From positions 124,001 to 188,000 of the forward strand of contig NZ_JAOVAM010000004.1 in assembly GCF_029850875.1 (NCBI RefSeq): a stretch of DNA of 64,000 nt, read 5' to 3'. Positions 8,632-18,754 of this stretch are shown piece by piece. The notes under the pieces were generated by a model, which was given only the letters and a program-made list of their open reading frames with translations, searched no databases and was not told where the DNA came from. This DNA is from Rothia similimucilaginosa (lineage in GTDB: Bacteria > Actinomycetota > Actinomycetes > Actinomycetales > Micrococcaceae). A program made the position numbers and the translations under genes. Every line of letters begins with the position of its first letter. The first letter of the stretch is position 1.

Positions 8632-8934
8632 TTATGCCTGCGGACCGCCGAAGATGTCGATGGTGCCTTCCTTGAGGGTCACAATCGCACGCTTGGTGTT
8701 CTTGCGAGCGCCCCAACCGAAACGGGTGCGCTTGCGCTTGCCCTGACGGTTGATGGTGTTGACGGAAGCAACCTTGACGTCAAAGATCTTCTCGATGGCC
8801 TGCTTGATTTCCAGCTTGTTGGAATCGGTTGCGACCTCGAAGGTGTACTTACCTTCGTCGAGCTGACCGTAGCTCTTCTCGGAAACGACGGGAGCGAGGA
8901 TCACGTCGTATACAGACTTGGTGGAAACGCTCAT
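8632..8934 (-). CDS. rplW: 50S ribosomal protein L23
   Basis: L23 is the docking site for trigger factor and SRP at the tunnel exit. 100 residues with [20 protein letters not shown] and the loop [20 protein letters not shown]. The ATG shares one base with the rplD stop, so the two are translationally coupled. Confidence 0.97.
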   Translation of the reverse strand: MSVSTKSVYDVILAPVVSEKSYGQLDEGKYTFEVATDSNKLEIKQAIEKIFDVKVASVNTINRQGKRKRTRFGWGARKNTKRAIVTLKEGTIDIFGGPQA

Positions 8935-9551
8935 TACTTAGCGCCCTCCTTCTTCTGAGCTGCAGCAACGAATGCGTCGAATGCTGCCTTGGTGAAGACC
9001 ACGTCGTCCGAAACCAGCACATCGTAGGTGTTGAGCTGATCTGCGTACAGAACGTGGACGTTCTCCAGGTTACGTGCGGACAGAGCCACAACGTCCTCTG
9101 CACGAGCAATCACAAGAAGGATGTTCTTGCGCTCGGTGATAGCTGCGAATGCAGCCTTTGCAGCCTTGGTCGAGGGGGTTTCACCGGAGATGAAGTTCTC
9201 GACAACGTGGACGCGGTCGTGACGAGCGCGATCGGAGAGAGCACCGCGCAGTGCAGCGGCAATCATCTTCTTGGGGGTGCGCTGTGCGTAGTTACGCGGG
9301 GTCGGACCGTGAACAACGCCACCGCCGGTCATGTGCGGTGCGCGGATGGAGCCCTGACGTGCGTTACCGGTACCCTTCTGCTTGAAGGGCTTACGGCCTG
9401 CACCGGAAACCTCGCCGCGGTTCTTGGTCTTGTGGGTGCCCTGGCGTGCAGCAGCGAGCTGTGCAACGACAACCTGGTGCAGCAGGGGCACGGATGCCTG
9501 CGCGTCGAAAATCTCTGCGGGCAGGTCTACCTTAAGGGTCTTAACAGCCAT
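8934..9551 (-). CDS. rplD: 50S ribosomal protein L4
   Basis: L4 forms the tunnel constriction with L22 and in some bacteria represses its own S10 operon. 205 residues; the tunnel loop region [20 protein letters not shown] with [14 protein letters not shown] is intact. It overlaps the rplW start by one base and lies 6 nt after rplC. Confidence 0.97.
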   Translation of the reverse strand: MAVKTLKVDLPAEIFDAQASVPLLHQVVVAQLAAARQGTHKTKNRGEVSGAGRKPFKQKGTGNARQGSIRAPHMTGGGVVHGPTPRNYAQRTPKKMIAAALRGALSDRARHDRVHVVENFISGETPSTKAAKAAFAAITERKNILLVIARAEDVVALSARNLENVHVLYADQLNTYDVLVSDDVVFTKAAFDAFVAAAQKKEGAK

Positions 9552-9557
9552 GATGTA

Positions 9558-10214
9558 TTAGGCTCCCTTCACAGCGGTACGAACCAGAACAACGCCGCCC
9601 TTGGGACCGGGGATTGCGCCCTTGATCAGCAGGACATTGTTCTCTGCGTCCACACCCTGGATAGTCAGGTTCAAGGTAGTGTGACGTGCTGCGCCCATAC
9701 GGCCAGCCATGCGCATACCCTTGAACACGCGTGCGGGGTAGGATGCGCCACCGATGGAACCGGGCTTACGGTGGTTCTTGTGCTGACCGTGAGACGCGCC
9801 AACACCCTTGAAGCCGTGACGCTTCATAACACCTGCGAAGCCCTTACCCTTGGTCTTACCAACGACGTCGACCTTCTGGCCTGCTTCGAAGAGCTCAACG
9901 GTCAGTTCCTGACCGAGGGAATACTCAGAAGCATCTGCGGTACGCAGCTCGACGATGTGGCGACGGGGGGTAACACCGGCCTTCTCGAAGTGACCAGCCA
10001 GGGGCTTGGTAACCTTGCGAGAGTCGATTGCACCGAAACCAATCTGAACAGCTTCGTAGCCGTCAGTTTCCTGGTTACGGATCTGGGTAACAACGTTAGA
10101 ATCAGCCTTAACGACGGTGACGGGCACAAACTTGCCGTCCTCGTCCCAGACCTGGGTCATGCCGAGCTTGGTGCCCAACAGGCCCTTCACCTGGCGCTCG
10201 AATTTATTAGTCAT
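9558..10214 (-). CDS. rplC: 50S ribosomal protein L3
   Basis: Early-assembly protein L3 reaching toward the peptidyl transferase centre. 218 residues; [19 protein letters not shown] near the N-terminus and [21 protein letters not shown] in the centre, including the Gln that is methylated in some species. It follows rpsJ by 13 nt. Confidence 0.97.
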   Translation of the reverse strand: MTNKFERQVKGLLGTKLGMTQVWDEDGKFVPVTVVKADSNVVTQIRNQETDGYEAVQIGFGAIDSRKVTKPLAGHFEKAGVTPRRHIVELRTADASEYSLGQELTVELFEAGQKVDVVGKTKGKGFAGVMKRHGFKGVGASHGQHKNHRKPGSIGGASYPARVFKGMRMAGRMGAARHTTLNLTIQGVDAENNVLLIKGAIPGPKGGVVLVRTAVKGA

Positions 10215-10227
10215 TAGATGCGATCCT

Positions 10228-10536
10228 CTACAGCTTGATCTCGATGTTTACGTCTGCCGGCAGGTCGAGACGCATGAGGGCATCAACAGCCTTGGGGGTC
10301 GGATCAACAACGTCGATCAGACGCTTGTGCGTACGCATCTCGAAGTGCTCGCGGCTGTCCTTGTACTTGTGGGGAGAACGGATAACACAGTAAACGTTCT
10401 TCTCGGTCGGCAGCGGCACGGGGCCAACTACAGTTGCGCCTGCGCCCTTTACCGTTTCGACGATTTTCCGTGCCGAAGAATCGATGACCTCGTGGTCATA
10501 GGACTTCAGACGGATGCGGATTTTCTGTCCCGCCAT
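10228..10536 (-). CDS. rpsJ: 30S ribosomal protein S10 (NusE)
   Basis: Small-subunit head protein that also acts as the NusB partner in antitermination. 102 residues starting [19 protein letters not shown], with [20 protein letters not shown]; this is the complete standard length. It is the first gene of the S10 operon; the promoter must lie in 10537-11000. Confidence 0.98.
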   Translation of the reverse strand: MAGQKIRIRLKSYDHEVIDSSARKIVETVKGAGATVVGPVPLPTEKNVYCVIRSPHKYKDSREHFEMRTHKRLIDVVDPTPKAVDALMRLDLPADVNIEIKL

Positions 10537-11026
10537 CTGTCGGACTCTCTTTCTTGATGTATTCCCTGTATCGGAGCTTTTGCCCCTTTGTTATAGCGCT
10601 TAAGGAACGCGATATATTCATCACGTGCGCCACTCAGAACGGACTGAATCCGGCTTTGCCGGGTTCCTCACCCCGCCTGAGTACCGACCCCCGAACTCGG
10701 GCGTGTCGCCTATTTTCTAGACAGACTCATCCCGTCATCCTTCGGACCGGGTCATACGTGGGCCTACCTTTAGTGCAGGTAGACGCTTTGACAACGTCGT
10801 CAATTCTCTCAGAGATAGAGCGCTTGCGCAATACAAACACGAGTTAAGTGCTTAAGAACACTTAACTATCTCTATCAGCCGGGGGGGTGCCCCCCCCCCG
10901 ATGTAGCTCTCAGGGAGCTTTCAATCTATTTTCAGTAAGTTCCATGCGCTTTATTGCCCGCAATAAAGGTTTTAGTGCTGAAAGCTCTCGTATTGTAGAA
11001 GTATCACTACAGCCTAAGGAGAAACT
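10537..11026. other. Divergent promoter region between rpsJ and the giant membrane protein gene
   Basis: 490 nt without a gene. On the minus strand the S10 leader contains hairpins (ccggc/gccgg near 10650-10661; cccg/cggg elements near 10673-10701). A TATAAC hexamer lies at about 10600-10605, and a near-palindrome ttgacaacgtcgtcaa sits at 10788-10803. The inverted repeat agttaagtg/cacttaact (10842-10850, 10859-10867) is followed by the homopolymer tract G7-T-G-C10 at 10881-10899. A candidate plus-strand promoter for the downstream gene has TATTGT near 10991, with no clear -35. Confidence 0.45.
10881..10899. repeat. G7-T-G-C10 homopolymer tract
   Basis: Seven G, then T, G and ten C in a row, able to fold into a pure G:C hairpin. 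It lies about 130 nt upstream of the membrane protein ATG and about 345 nt upstream of rpsJ. Such runs are prone to slippage in replication and in sequencing. Confidence 0.8.
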
Positions 11027-14000
11027 ATGTCTCAGCCGACACAACCTCATCAGGCGCCCTCTAGCTCTCACTCATCAACCCAGAGCCCTCAGCATGTTCA
11101 GCAACCGGCTCTTGGTACGCATACTCCCTCTACGGTAGCGGGCGTATATTCTCAGCCTCCTGTACAACGACGCCGAGTCAATGAAGACATCTTCCTCAAT
11201 ATTGTTCTGTACATTGGCTCGCTCTTGCTTATAGGTGCCGCTGGTCTTTTCGTCACCTCGGTTACCTCTTCTAAGGATGAGACTGCTATTTTCCGCGTCG
11301 TCGCATTGGGTCTCGGAGCCGTCCTCTTCTATTCTGCCGGTCTGCTCACCTACCGTTTCGTTGAGCGTTTACGTATCGCCTCCTACTCTTTTGCAGCGAC
11401 CGGTCTGGCGTTTATCCCTCTGACCGGTATCGCCGTCTATGTCCTTGAGATTTGGACAGAGGGACGTTACATCTGGTTTCTCACCTCCCTAGTTGGCACA
11501 GCCGCCATTGTGGGAGCCTGTACTCTCATGCGCAACCGCGTGATGGCGTACCTGCTGATTTCGTTTATCGTTTCGGACTCTCTGTCAGCAACAAAAGTCG
11601 CCTACCTGCCTTTTGTCTGGTATTTCGTCTCGTTGACCGTTGTTGCCACCGTACTGGGACTGATTTTGCACTTTGCGCCGAACGCTGCGCCGAAGGGCAT
11701 CCGCGAAGGTCTCGTTGATTCTTCTCGTATTTTCGTTCCGGCTACGGCCATCGCTATTTTCTTCTTCACTAACGATCTGAGCTACACGGACGCGGGTATT
11801 GCTTTTGCGCTTATGTCTGTGCACGCCATTCTGTTCACCTGGCTGAACGGTACAGCGGATAACTACGCTCAGGCTCGTATCTACCCCATTGCTTCAGTCC
11901 TGTGCTTCGTTCTGGATTTGAATCACGGCCCATGGTTCCCGAGTATTTTCTTTGTTTCAGTTCTGCTTGTGAACATAATTTCCGTATACGCTTTTGTCCC
12001 GCGTTTGCAGCAGAACATTGGTGAGATGGTTGACTCTCACGAGTATTATGTCGCTCCGAATCAGCAGATGCCCCCTATTCCCTGGGCTCAGGATGCTCTT
12101 CAGCCTCGTACTGGCAAGAAGGCATGGCTACCTGCCGTTGACGCGTGCATCGGTGTTTTCTTCTCCTTCTTGACGGTCCTGGATGCATTCTACGCAACTT
12201 ATGCGACTCACAGCTCGGCACATGTAACACGCTGGAGCACTTTCCTTCCCTATGCAGAAGGCCAGCAGGGGCTCTTCCCCGCTCCCTGGGTTATTGGCGT
12301 CCTGTGCATTGTGAGTTTCTTGCTCTACCGCAAGGCAGTTCAGCCTCTGGTGCTCATGATTTTTGCGGCAGTCATTCCTGTGATTGCCATGTATCTCTCC
12401 CCCAATAGTCAGGGCACCTTCTATCTCTTCTTTGCCGCTGCTATTGTTATCTACCTGCTCAGTGCTAAAGCCCCTGAGATGCGAACTGCTGGAGCTGTGC
12501 TCAGCAATATTGGTTATGCCATCGGCATGATTCAGCTCTTCCTTGCTCTCATTCCCGAGATGCAAACTTCTGAATCGCCTCTGATGTTTGCTATGGTCTG
12601 CTCAGCTATCGCGCTACTGACCTTTGCGTTCTCTCAGAATAGGGCAGCGCAGAATGCGAGCTACCGACTCAATGAGATGGCGGCATACCTCATCTTGGGC
12701 GTCTTCGCGTTGTTTGCAGGATATAGCATCAGCATTATTGACGGTGCCGTACATGACCGCTTCCGGATCATTTTCTCCCTGTTCGCTGGAGCCGTTCTTT
12801 TCGTCAGCACTCTGAGCGCTCTTCTGCTGGGTCGGGCCCTGCAACTTCCGGATATTGTTGGTTCTGTCCGCTCCACCGTGGTCAGCGCCGTGCGTATCGC
12901 GCTCTACACAGCCCTCGCCATCGCTATGATTGGCTCTCGACACTATCTGCTCTTCGGTCCGCAGAAAGAATATGTTGCAGTAGCTTTGCCTGCCGTTCTG
13001 ACGGTCATTTACGTGGCACTTGGCCTTTTCATTGCTGCAGGTTCTTCGGTCCGTTCCGAGCTACTCACTATTGCTCGTTTCCCCATCTGCTGGTCTGTTG
13101 TTCTGCTCGCCATCAGCGGCAACGTGAAGGATTCTGTAGTCAACTTCCTGTTCATTGTTCTGCTGGTTGGTCAAGCTCTGTGTAGCGTACTGCTCTACGC
13201 ACGTTCCAAGCGAATCTACGAGGCGTACGCAGCAGCGAGCTTCTTCACCCTTGGCGCTGTACTGAGCGCAGTCCACACTATGGCAGATATTGATCAGCTT
13301 CTGCTTTCAGTAGCTACTCCGGCTCTCCTGATTGTTCTCTGGGCGGTGGCAATCTTCTTCAAGGCGCCTTACATGCAGATTGGCGCTTCCATCAGCGTTA
13401 CCATTTTCTGCATTGGCTCCCTGTGGAATCTCTTCCACGCTAAGAAGAGCATCATGGAAGTCACTCTTCTGGGGTACTACACGCTCTTTGCCGTTATTAT
13501 CCTTTTCGTTCTGAAGGTGATGCTCCCGGTCGAGGTCTCTGGTGCAAAGGCTACTATTCGCCCGTACATCTCTGTCCCGGCCGGTAATAGGACGCTTAAG
13601 CTGCCGATGCACGGTCCGCTCGGTTCGCCCTATCCGCGTTTTACGCCGCGCCGCTCCCTGGCCCAAGCGATCTACGCTCCGGTCAATACGTTGCTGATGA
13701 TTCCGGCGCTGTGCGTGTTGGGATTCATGACGTTCTTCGGCTTGATTTTCGATTACGAGCAGGTGGAGCTCAACGCCCTTCTTTGGGGTTTGTTTGCTCT
13801 ATCCTTCGTATCGGTCTCTAAGCCTAAGAGTCTGCCAGCTATTGGCACTGTTGCGTTCAGCCTTTTCATTGCCCGTCTGGTCCTTGATTACTTAGACTAC
13901 AACCCGCTGAGTGTGATTCTTGAGGTTATTCTTCTGGCGCTCCTGGCGTTCACCGCTGCGAAGGTCCTCAGCAACCTCATTGTAAAGAAGCCGTTGGATA

Positions 14001-14458
14001 CGCAGGTATCGGACGCTCCCTTGTACTGGGCTTTGGGTCTGCAGGTATTCCTCACCCTGGTAACGTGGGCAGTTCCTGCTGACGGTCCGGATATCGTGGT
14101 CCTGGTACTCGGTATCGCGTTGACTCTTCTGAGCGCTCTGCTGCTCGACCGAGTCTGGACCTATATTGCGGCCGCCCTGGTCACCCTCGACCTAGCGATT
14201 TTGCTCACCGGTCTGAACCCGCTCACCCTGTTCATCATCTCTATTCTGCTCATCGCAGGCGTTATCTGGCGTCTGCTGGCTCGACAGAATAAGCAGGATG
14301 CTGTCGCATCCCAGCAAGGTCCCGCTCAGGTTGTTGGCTACCCCCAGGAGCCCCAGACTGAAGGTACCTACCCTCAGAACCAGGTGGCTAACGCTCAGGT
14401 GCAGCAACGCCAGGTTTCTCCGCAGGGCTACCAGCCTCGTGACGAAGAAAATATCTAG
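11027..14458 (+). CDS. Giant polytopic membrane protein of unknown function
   Basis: 1143 residues. The ATG at 11027 has an AAGGAG site 6 nt upstream. The first ~50 residues are Ser/Pro/Gln/His-rich and cytoplasmic in character. From NEDIFLNIVLYIGSLLLIG (about 51-69) to about residue 1080 the chain is a near-continuous series of hydrophobic helices, perhaps 30 or more. A soluble loop lies at about 325-365 (HEYYVAPNQQMPPIPWAQDA) and another at about 835-880 (SVPAGNRTLKLPMHGPLGS). The C-terminal ~65 residues are Gln/Pro-rich and hydrophilic. No catalytic motif is recognised. Architecture resembles large actinobacterial membrane proteins loosely grouped with DUF2157 or SCO7613-type sequences; this is a weak impression. 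Single-gene transcript with its own terminator. Confidence 0.75.
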   Translation: MSQPTQPHQAPSSSHSSTQSPQHVQQPALGTHTPSTVAGVYSQPPVQRRRVNEDIFLNIVLYIGSLLLIGAAGLFVTSVTSSKDETAIFRVVALGLGAVLFYSAGLLTYRFVERLRIASYSFAATGLAFIPLTGIAVYVLEIWTEGRYIWFLTSLVGTAAIVGACTLMRNRVMAYLLISFIVSDSLSATKVAYLPFVWYFVSLTVVATVLGLILHFAPNAAPKGIREGLVDSSRIFVPATAIAIFFFTNDLSYTDAGIAFALMSVHAILFTWLNGTADNYAQARIYPIASVLCFVLDLNHGPWFPSIFFVSVLLVNIISVYAFVPRLQQNIGEMVDSHEYYVAPNQQMPPIPWAQDALQPRTGKKAWLPAVDACIGVFFSFLTVLDAFYATYATHSSAHVTRWSTFLPYAEGQQGLFPAPWVIGVLCIVSFLLYRKAVQPLVLMIFAAVIPVIAMYLSPNSQGTFYLFFAAAIVIYLLSAKAPEMRTAGAVLSNIGYAIGMIQLFLALIPEMQTSESPLMFAMVCSAIALLTFAFSQNRAAQNASYRLNEMAAYLILGVFALFAGYSISIIDGAVHDRFRIIFSLFAGAVLFVSTLSALLLGRALQLPDIVGSVRSTVVSAVRIALYTALAIAMIGSRHYLLFGPQKEYVAVALPAVLTVIYVALGLFIAAGSSVRSELLTIARFPICWSVVLLAISGNVKDSVVNFLFIVLLVGQALCSVLLYARSKRIYEAYAAASFFTLGAVLSAVHTMADIDQLLLSVATPALLIVLWAVAIFFKAPYMQIGASISVTIFCIGSLWNLFHAKKSIMEVTLLGYYTLFAVIILFVLKVMLPVEVSGAKATIRPYISVPAGNRTLKLPMHGPLGSPYPRFTPRRSLAQAIYAPVNTLLMIPALCVLGFMTFFGLIFDYEQVELNALLWGLFALSFVSVSKPKSLPAIGTVAFSLFIARLVLDYLDYNPLSVILEVILLALLAFTAAKVLSNLIVKKPLDTQVSDAPLYWALGLQVFLTLVTWAVPADGPDIVVLVLGIALTLLSALLLDRVWTYIAAALVTLDLAILLTGLNPLTLFIISILLIAGVIWRLLARQNKQDAVASQQGPAQVVGYPQEPQTEGTYPQNQVANAQVQQRQVSPQGYQPRDEENI

Positions 14459-14543
14459 CCTGCTGCAGATATAGGCTATGCTACTGCAGCATTCTGTAGT
14501 AGGACTACCTATGTCCCTTCCGAGGGGGCAGTCATTCGAATTG

Positions 14544-14580
14544 CGGTTCCCAGCCTTCGGGCTGGGAACCGTTTTTCTTT
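14544..14580 (+). terminator. Terminator of the giant membrane protein gene
   Basis: cggttcccagcc (14544-14555), loop ttcg, ggctgggaaccg (14560-14571), then tttttcttt. A perfect 12-bp stem with a strong T-tract, 86 nt beyond the stop codon. Confidence 0.92.
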
Positions 14581-15078
14581 ACTCTCAAGCAACCAGCTTT
14601 AGTTTTTCTCCGCACCAAGAAATAAGCTTTTGTTCTTCGCTCCTCAGATCCTCTATCTTCACCCTCTCCGTTTGTGCTCGGCAAGAGCGCTTGCATGGTT
14701 CCTGAGTGTCACTTATAGGGGGATAGTATTCTTTGCGCGTAGGGCCCTGTGAGGCTTCGCAGTAGGAGGAAAATAAGAAGATTCGGTACGGCTTGTAACT
14801 GCAGCCTCGGCGTCGGAGCCAGGGCTGTAGGAGGCCTTTGGTAAGTCCTTAAGAAGAAATATCAGCCGTACAGCATAGATGGCTCTCGCAACCCTTAGCT
14901 TTGGCGTTTTCTACCATGGCATTCGGTTTTATTCTCTAGCTCCTCTCAGAGGTTTCTCAGCGGATCCCAGTGGCTTTTAGCGGCCGCTATAAGCCCATAA
15001 CCGCTGTCGTGTATGGGTTCCACCGCTAAAAATCAGACGGCGCTTCGGCCTCCTTAGTTCTTCAAAAGGGCATAACAA
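14581..15078 (+). other. Gene-free region with a promoter and possible structured RNA
   Basis: About 500 nt without a credible protein gene. A promoter-like TTGCAT (14691-14696), 17 nt, TATAGG (14714-14719) points rightward. Downstream, gtacggct (14786-14793) can pair with agccgtac (14874-14881), enclosing a second stem, ctgcagcc (14799-14806) with ggctgtag (14823-14830). Further on, ttttagcgg (14975-14983) pairs with ccgctaaaa (15023-15031), with cccata/tatggg (14994-14999, 15012-15017) inside. An aggagg-like stretch near 14765 has no start codon at the right distance. Could be an unrecognised small RNA or unrelated hairpins. Confidence 0.4.
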
Positions 15079-15106
15079 AAGGACCCCCGCAGATGCGGGG
15101 GTCCTT
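15079..15106 (-). terminator. Terminator of the str operon after tuf
   Basis: aaggacccccgc (15079-15090), loop agat, gcgggggtcctt (15095-15106). On the minus strand the stem is followed by ttgtta, so it ends tuf transcription about 70 nt past the stop. Confidence 0.88.
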
Positions 15107-15176
15107 GAGTATCGCTACCTGATGGAGAGTTTCCGCTCCGGCAGATCTTTAGCGAATTGTCGTAAATTTACGGCAA

Positions 15177-16367
15177 TTACTTGATGATCTTGGTAACACG
15201 ACCCGAACCAACGGTGCGGCCACCCTCACGGATAGCGAAGCCGAGGCCCTCTTCCATTGCGATTTCCTGGATCAGGGTAACGGTCATCTCGGTGTTGTCA
15301 CCGGGCATAACCATCTCGGTGCCCTCGGGGAGGGTGATAACGCCGGTCACGTCAGTGGTACGGAAGTAGAACTGAGGACGGTAGTTGGAGTAGAAGGGGT
15401 TGTGACGGCCACCCTCATCCTTGGAGAGGATGTAGACGTTTGCCTCGAACTCGGTGTGGGGGGTGATGGAGCCCGGCTCCACGACAACCTGACCACGCTC
15501 AACATCGTCACGCTTCAGACCGCGCAGCAGCAGACCACAGTTCTCGCCTGCCCATGCTTCGTCGAGCTGCTTGTGGAACATCTCGATACCGGTAACGGTG
15601 GTCTTCTGGATCGGGCGGATACCGACAATCTCGACCTCGGAGTTGATCTTCAGGGTACCGCGCTCTGCACGACCGGTAACAACGGTGCCACGACCGGTAA
15701 TGGTGAAGACGTCCTCGATGGGCATGAGGAAGGGCTTGTCCTTCTCACGAACGGGGTCCGGAATGTAGGTGTCGACTGCGTCCATGAGTTCCTCGACCTT
15801 AGCAACCCACTCGGGATCGCCTTCGAGAGCCTTCAGTGCGGAAACGCGAACAACGGGAGCATTGTCGCCGTCGAACTCCTGCGAGGAGAGGAGGTCACGG
15901 ACCTCCATCTCGACGAGGTCGAGGAGCTCTTCGTCGTCAACCATGTCTGCCTTGTTCAGTGCAACCAGCAGGGTGGGGACGCCAACCTGGCGAGCGAGCA
16001 GAACGTGCTCGCGGGTCTGTGCCATGGGGCCGTCGGTAGCTGCAACCACGAGGATTGCGCCGTCCATCTGAGCCGCACCGGTGATCATGTTCTTGACGTA
16101 GTCAGCGTGGCCGGGAGCGTCAACGTGTGCGTAGTGGCGCTTCTCGGTCTGGTACTCGATGTGAGCAATGTTAATGGTAATACCGCGCTGGCGCTCCTCG
16201 GGAGCGGAGTCGATCATACCGAAGTCGCGCTTCTCGTTCAGGTCCGGGTACTTGTCAGCCAGAACCTTGGAGATTGCTGCGGTCAGGGTGGTCTTACCGT
16301 GGTCAACGTGACCAATGGTACCGACGTTAACGTGAGGCTTGGAGCGCTCGAACTTAGCCTTAGCCAA
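15177..16367 (-). CDS. tuf: Elongation factor Tu, TTG start
   Basis: GTPase that delivers aminoacyl-tRNA to the ribosome. The mature start [16 protein letters not shown] is preceded by TTG at 16365-16367, with AGGAGG exactly 7 nt upstream; no ATG is available at this position and the ATG ten codons further upstream would add a non-homologous extension lacking such a site. 396 residues. GTPase motifs: GHVDHGKT (19-26), DAPGHADYV and NKADMVDD. Last gene of the str operon, 170-200 nt after fusA, probably also transcribed from its own promoter in 16398-16520. Confidence 0.97.
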   Translation of the reverse strand: MAKAKFERSKPHVNVGTIGHVDHGKTTLTAAISKVLADKYPDLNEKRDFGMIDSAPEERQRGITINIAHIEYQTEKRHYAHVDAPGHADYVKNMITGAAQMDGAILVVAATDGPMAQTREHVLLARQVGVPTLLVALNKADMVDDEELLDLVEMEVRDLLSSQEFDGDNAPVVRVSALKALEGDPEWVAKVEELMDAVDTYIPDPVREKDKPFLMPIEDVFTITGRGTVVTGRAERGTLKINSEVEIVGIRPIQKTTVTGIEMFHKQLDEAWAGENCGLLLRGLKRDDVERGQVVVEPGSITPHTEFEANVYILSKDEGGRHNPFYSNYRPQFYFRTTDVTGVITLPEGTEMVMPGDNTEMTVTLIQEIAMEEGLGFAIREGGRTVGSGRVTKIIK

Positions 16368-16520
16368 GAGTGTTCCTCCTAGAACGATTGAAAACATGCA
16401 CGCGGATCTTCGCTCCGGCGCATCCCGTTATAAAACGGTCTAGCGTCTACAATAGCGGATTACGCCGCAGAGATGAAACTGTTCATGCTCTCAATAATGG
16501 ATTTAATTGAAAATTTTGGT
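16368..16520 (-). promoter_or_regulatory. tuf upstream region with start-deciding ribosome binding site
   Basis: The minus strand reads AGGAGG, AACACTC, TTG GCT AAG, which fixes the TTG start. Further upstream a TATAAC hexamer (about 16429-16434) could be the -10 box of a tuf-specific promoter; the -35 box is not clear. Confidence 0.5.
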
Positions 16521-16551
16521 GTGGGCCACAGGTTTTTAGCCCGTGGCCCAC
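16521..16551 (-). terminator. Hairpin downstream of fusA
   Basis: gtgggccac (16521-16529) and gtggcccac (16543-16551) form a perfect 9-bp stem 17 nt past the fusA stop. The tail on the minus strand is accaaaattttc, so it is a partial terminator or an intercistronic attenuator before tuf. Confidence 0.6.
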
Positions 16552-16567
16552 GGATAAGACGCGGAAA

Positions 16568-18682
16568 TTACTCGCCGCGGCTCTTCTGAATGATCTCGTC
16601 AGCGACGTTCTTGGGAACCTCGCCATAGCTATCGAATGCCATCGAGAACACTGCACGACCCTGGGTCTTGCCGCGCAGGTCGCCAATGTAACCGAACATT
16701 TCGGTCAGGGGCACAATAGCCTTGATAATCTTAACGCCGGATGCGTCCTCCATAGAACGAACCTGGCCACGGCGGGAGTTCAGGTCGCCGATAACGTCGC
16801 CCATGTACTCCTCGGGGGTACGAACCTCAACGTCCATCAGCGGCTCGAGCAGGACCGGGTTAGCGCGCTTAGCGCCTTCCTTGAAGACCATCGAACCAGC
16901 GATCTTGAACGCCATTTCGGAGGAGTCGACGTCGTGGTACGCACCATCGATCAGGGTTGCCTTCACGCCTACCATCGGGTAGCCAGCGAGGACACCGAAC
17001 TTCATAGCGTCCTGGATACCAGCGTCGACCGAAGGGATGTACTCGCGAGGAACGCGGCCACCGGTGACCTTGTCCTCGAACAGATACAGCTCTTCGCCAT
17101 CCAGGGGCAGGGGCTCGAAGGAGACCTGCACCTTTGCGAACTGACCGGAACCGCCAGTCTGCTTCTTGTGGGTGTAGTCGACCTTCTCGACTGCCTTCTT
17201 GATGGTCTCGCGGTAAGCAACCTGAGGCTTACCAACGTTAGCCTCAACCTTGAACTCACGCTTCATACGGTCAACGATGATGTCCAGGTGCAGCTCACCC
17301 ATACCACCAATTTCGGTCTGACCGGTTTCTTCGTTCAGCGAAACGGTGAAGGTGGGGTCCTCAGCGGAAAGCTTCTGGATAGCGGTGGACATCTTCTCCT
17401 GGTCACCCTTGGTCTTGGGCTCAATAGCCACGAAGATCACAGGATCGGGGAAGGTCATCGACTCAAGAACAATCGGGTGTGCGGGGTCGCACAGGGTGTC
17501 ACCAGTAGTGGTGTCCTTCAGACCAATCGCAGCGTAAATGTGACCTGCGGTGATCTCTTCAACAGGGTTCTCCTTGTTGGAGTGCATCTGGAAGAGCTTA
17601 CCGATGCGCTCCTTCTTACCCTTGGTGGAGTTCAGGACCTGCTGGCCCTGAGCTGCAACACCGGAGTAAACGCGGGTATAGGTTAGCTGACCGTAGAACG
17701 GGTGAGCTGCAACCTTGAACGCCAGCGCTGCGAAGGGCTCATCAGCAGATGCCTTACGGGTCAGCTTCTCTTCCTCGTTGGAGGGGTTGGAGCCGACAAC
17801 GTCCGGAACGTCCAGCGGGGAGGGCAGGTACTCGATCACAGCGTCCAGCATGGGCTGAACACCGCGGTTCTTGAATGCAGAACCGCAGAGAACGGGGAAT
17901 GCCTCGCCGGCGATAACCAGCTGACGGATACCCGACTTAATCTCGGGGATGGTCAGCTCGCCCTCTTCGAGGTACTTCTCCATGAGCTCTTCGCTGGACT
18001 CAGCAACAGCCTCAACCAGCTCAGCTCGGTACTGCTCAGCCTTCTCAACCAGGTCAGCAGGAATGTCCTGAACCTCGTAGGAGGAGCCCATGGTCACGTC
18101 GCCCTTGGCGTCGCCGGGCCAGACGTATGCCTTCATTTCGAGCAGGTCGACAACACCAAGGAAGTCGCTCTCAGCACCGATGGGGAGCTGAATAACCAGC
18201 GGGCGTGCGCCCAGGCGATCGATGATGGTCTGAACGGTGAAGTAGAAGTCAGCACCCATCTTGTCCATCTTGTTGACGAAGCAGATACGGGGGACATCGT
18301 ACTTGTCAGCCTGGCGCCAAACGGTCTCAGACTGGGGCTCAACACCTTCCTTGCCGTCGAACACAGCAACTGCGCCGTCGAGGACGCGCAGGGAGCGCTC
18401 AACCTCAACGGTGAAGTCGACGTGACCGGGGGTGTCGATAATGTTGATCTGGTTGTCCTTCCAGAAGCAGGTGGTTGCTGCGGAGGTAATGGTAATACCT
18501 CGCTCCTGCTCCTGAGCCATCCAGTCCATAGTGGAAGCGCCGTCGTGGGTCTCACCGATCTTGTGGTTAATACCGGTGTAGAACAGAATGCGCTCAGTGG
18601 TGGTGGTCTTACCGGCGTCGATGTGCGCCATAATACCGATGTTGCGGACCTTGTTAAGGTCGGTGAACACGTCAAGTGCCAC
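16568..18682 (-). CDS. fusA: Elongation factor G
   Basis: Translocase GTPase that moves tRNA and mRNA through the ribosome. 704 residues, normal length. G-domain motifs: AHIDAGKT (19-26), [10 protein letters not shown] and [11 protein letters not shown]. The domain III-V region contains [11 protein letters not shown] and [16 protein letters not shown] as in other EF-G. The N-terminus [18 protein letters not shown] is standard. Sits between rpsG and tuf in the str operon. Confidence 0.98.
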   Translation of the reverse strand: MALDVFTDLNKVRNIGIMAHIDAGKTTTTERILFYTGINHKIGETHDGASTMDWMAQEQERGITITSAATTCFWKDNQINIIDTPGHVDFTVEVERSLRVLDGAVAVFDGKEGVEPQSETVWRQADKYDVPRICFVNKMDKMGADFYFTVQTIIDRLGARPLVIQLPIGAESDFLGVVDLLEMKAYVWPGDAKGDVTMGSSYEVQDIPADLVEKAEQYRAELVEAVAESSEELMEKYLEEGELTIPEIKSGIRQLVIAGEAFPVLCGSAFKNRGVQPMLDAVIEYLPSPLDVPDVVGSNPSNEEEKLTRKASADEPFAALAFKVAAHPFYGQLTYTRVYSGVAAQGQQVLNSTKGKKERIGKLFQMHSNKENPVEEITAGHIYAAIGLKDTTTGDTLCDPAHPIVLESMTFPDPVIFVAIEPKTKGDQEKMSTAIQKLSAEDPTFTVSLNEETGQTEIGGMGELHLDIIVDRMKREFKVEANVGKPQVAYRETIKKAVEKVDYTHKKQTGGSGQFAKVQVSFEPLPLDGEELYLFEDKVTGGRVPREYIPSVDAGIQDAMKFGVLAGYPMVGVKATLIDGAYHDVDSSEMAFKIAGSMVFKEGAKRANPVLLEPLMDVEVRTPEEYMGDVIGDLNSRRGQVRSMEDASGVKIIKAIVPLTEMFGYIGDLRGKTQGRAVFSMAFDSYGEVPKNVADEIIQKSRGE

Positions 18683-18711
18683 GTTATTCTCCCTAAATGA
18701 GATACTCCGAA

Positions 18712-18742
18712 AGCCTGCCGACTCGAATTGACTCGGCAGGCT
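18712..18742 (-). other. Hairpin between rpsG and fusA
   Basis: agcctgccga (18712-18721) and tcggcaggct (18733-18742), a perfect 10-bp stem in the 72-nt rpsG-fusA gap. It has no T-run and is therefore better read as a processing or translational control element than as a terminator. Confidence 0.5.
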
Positions 18743-18754
18743 CTAAACGGAGAA

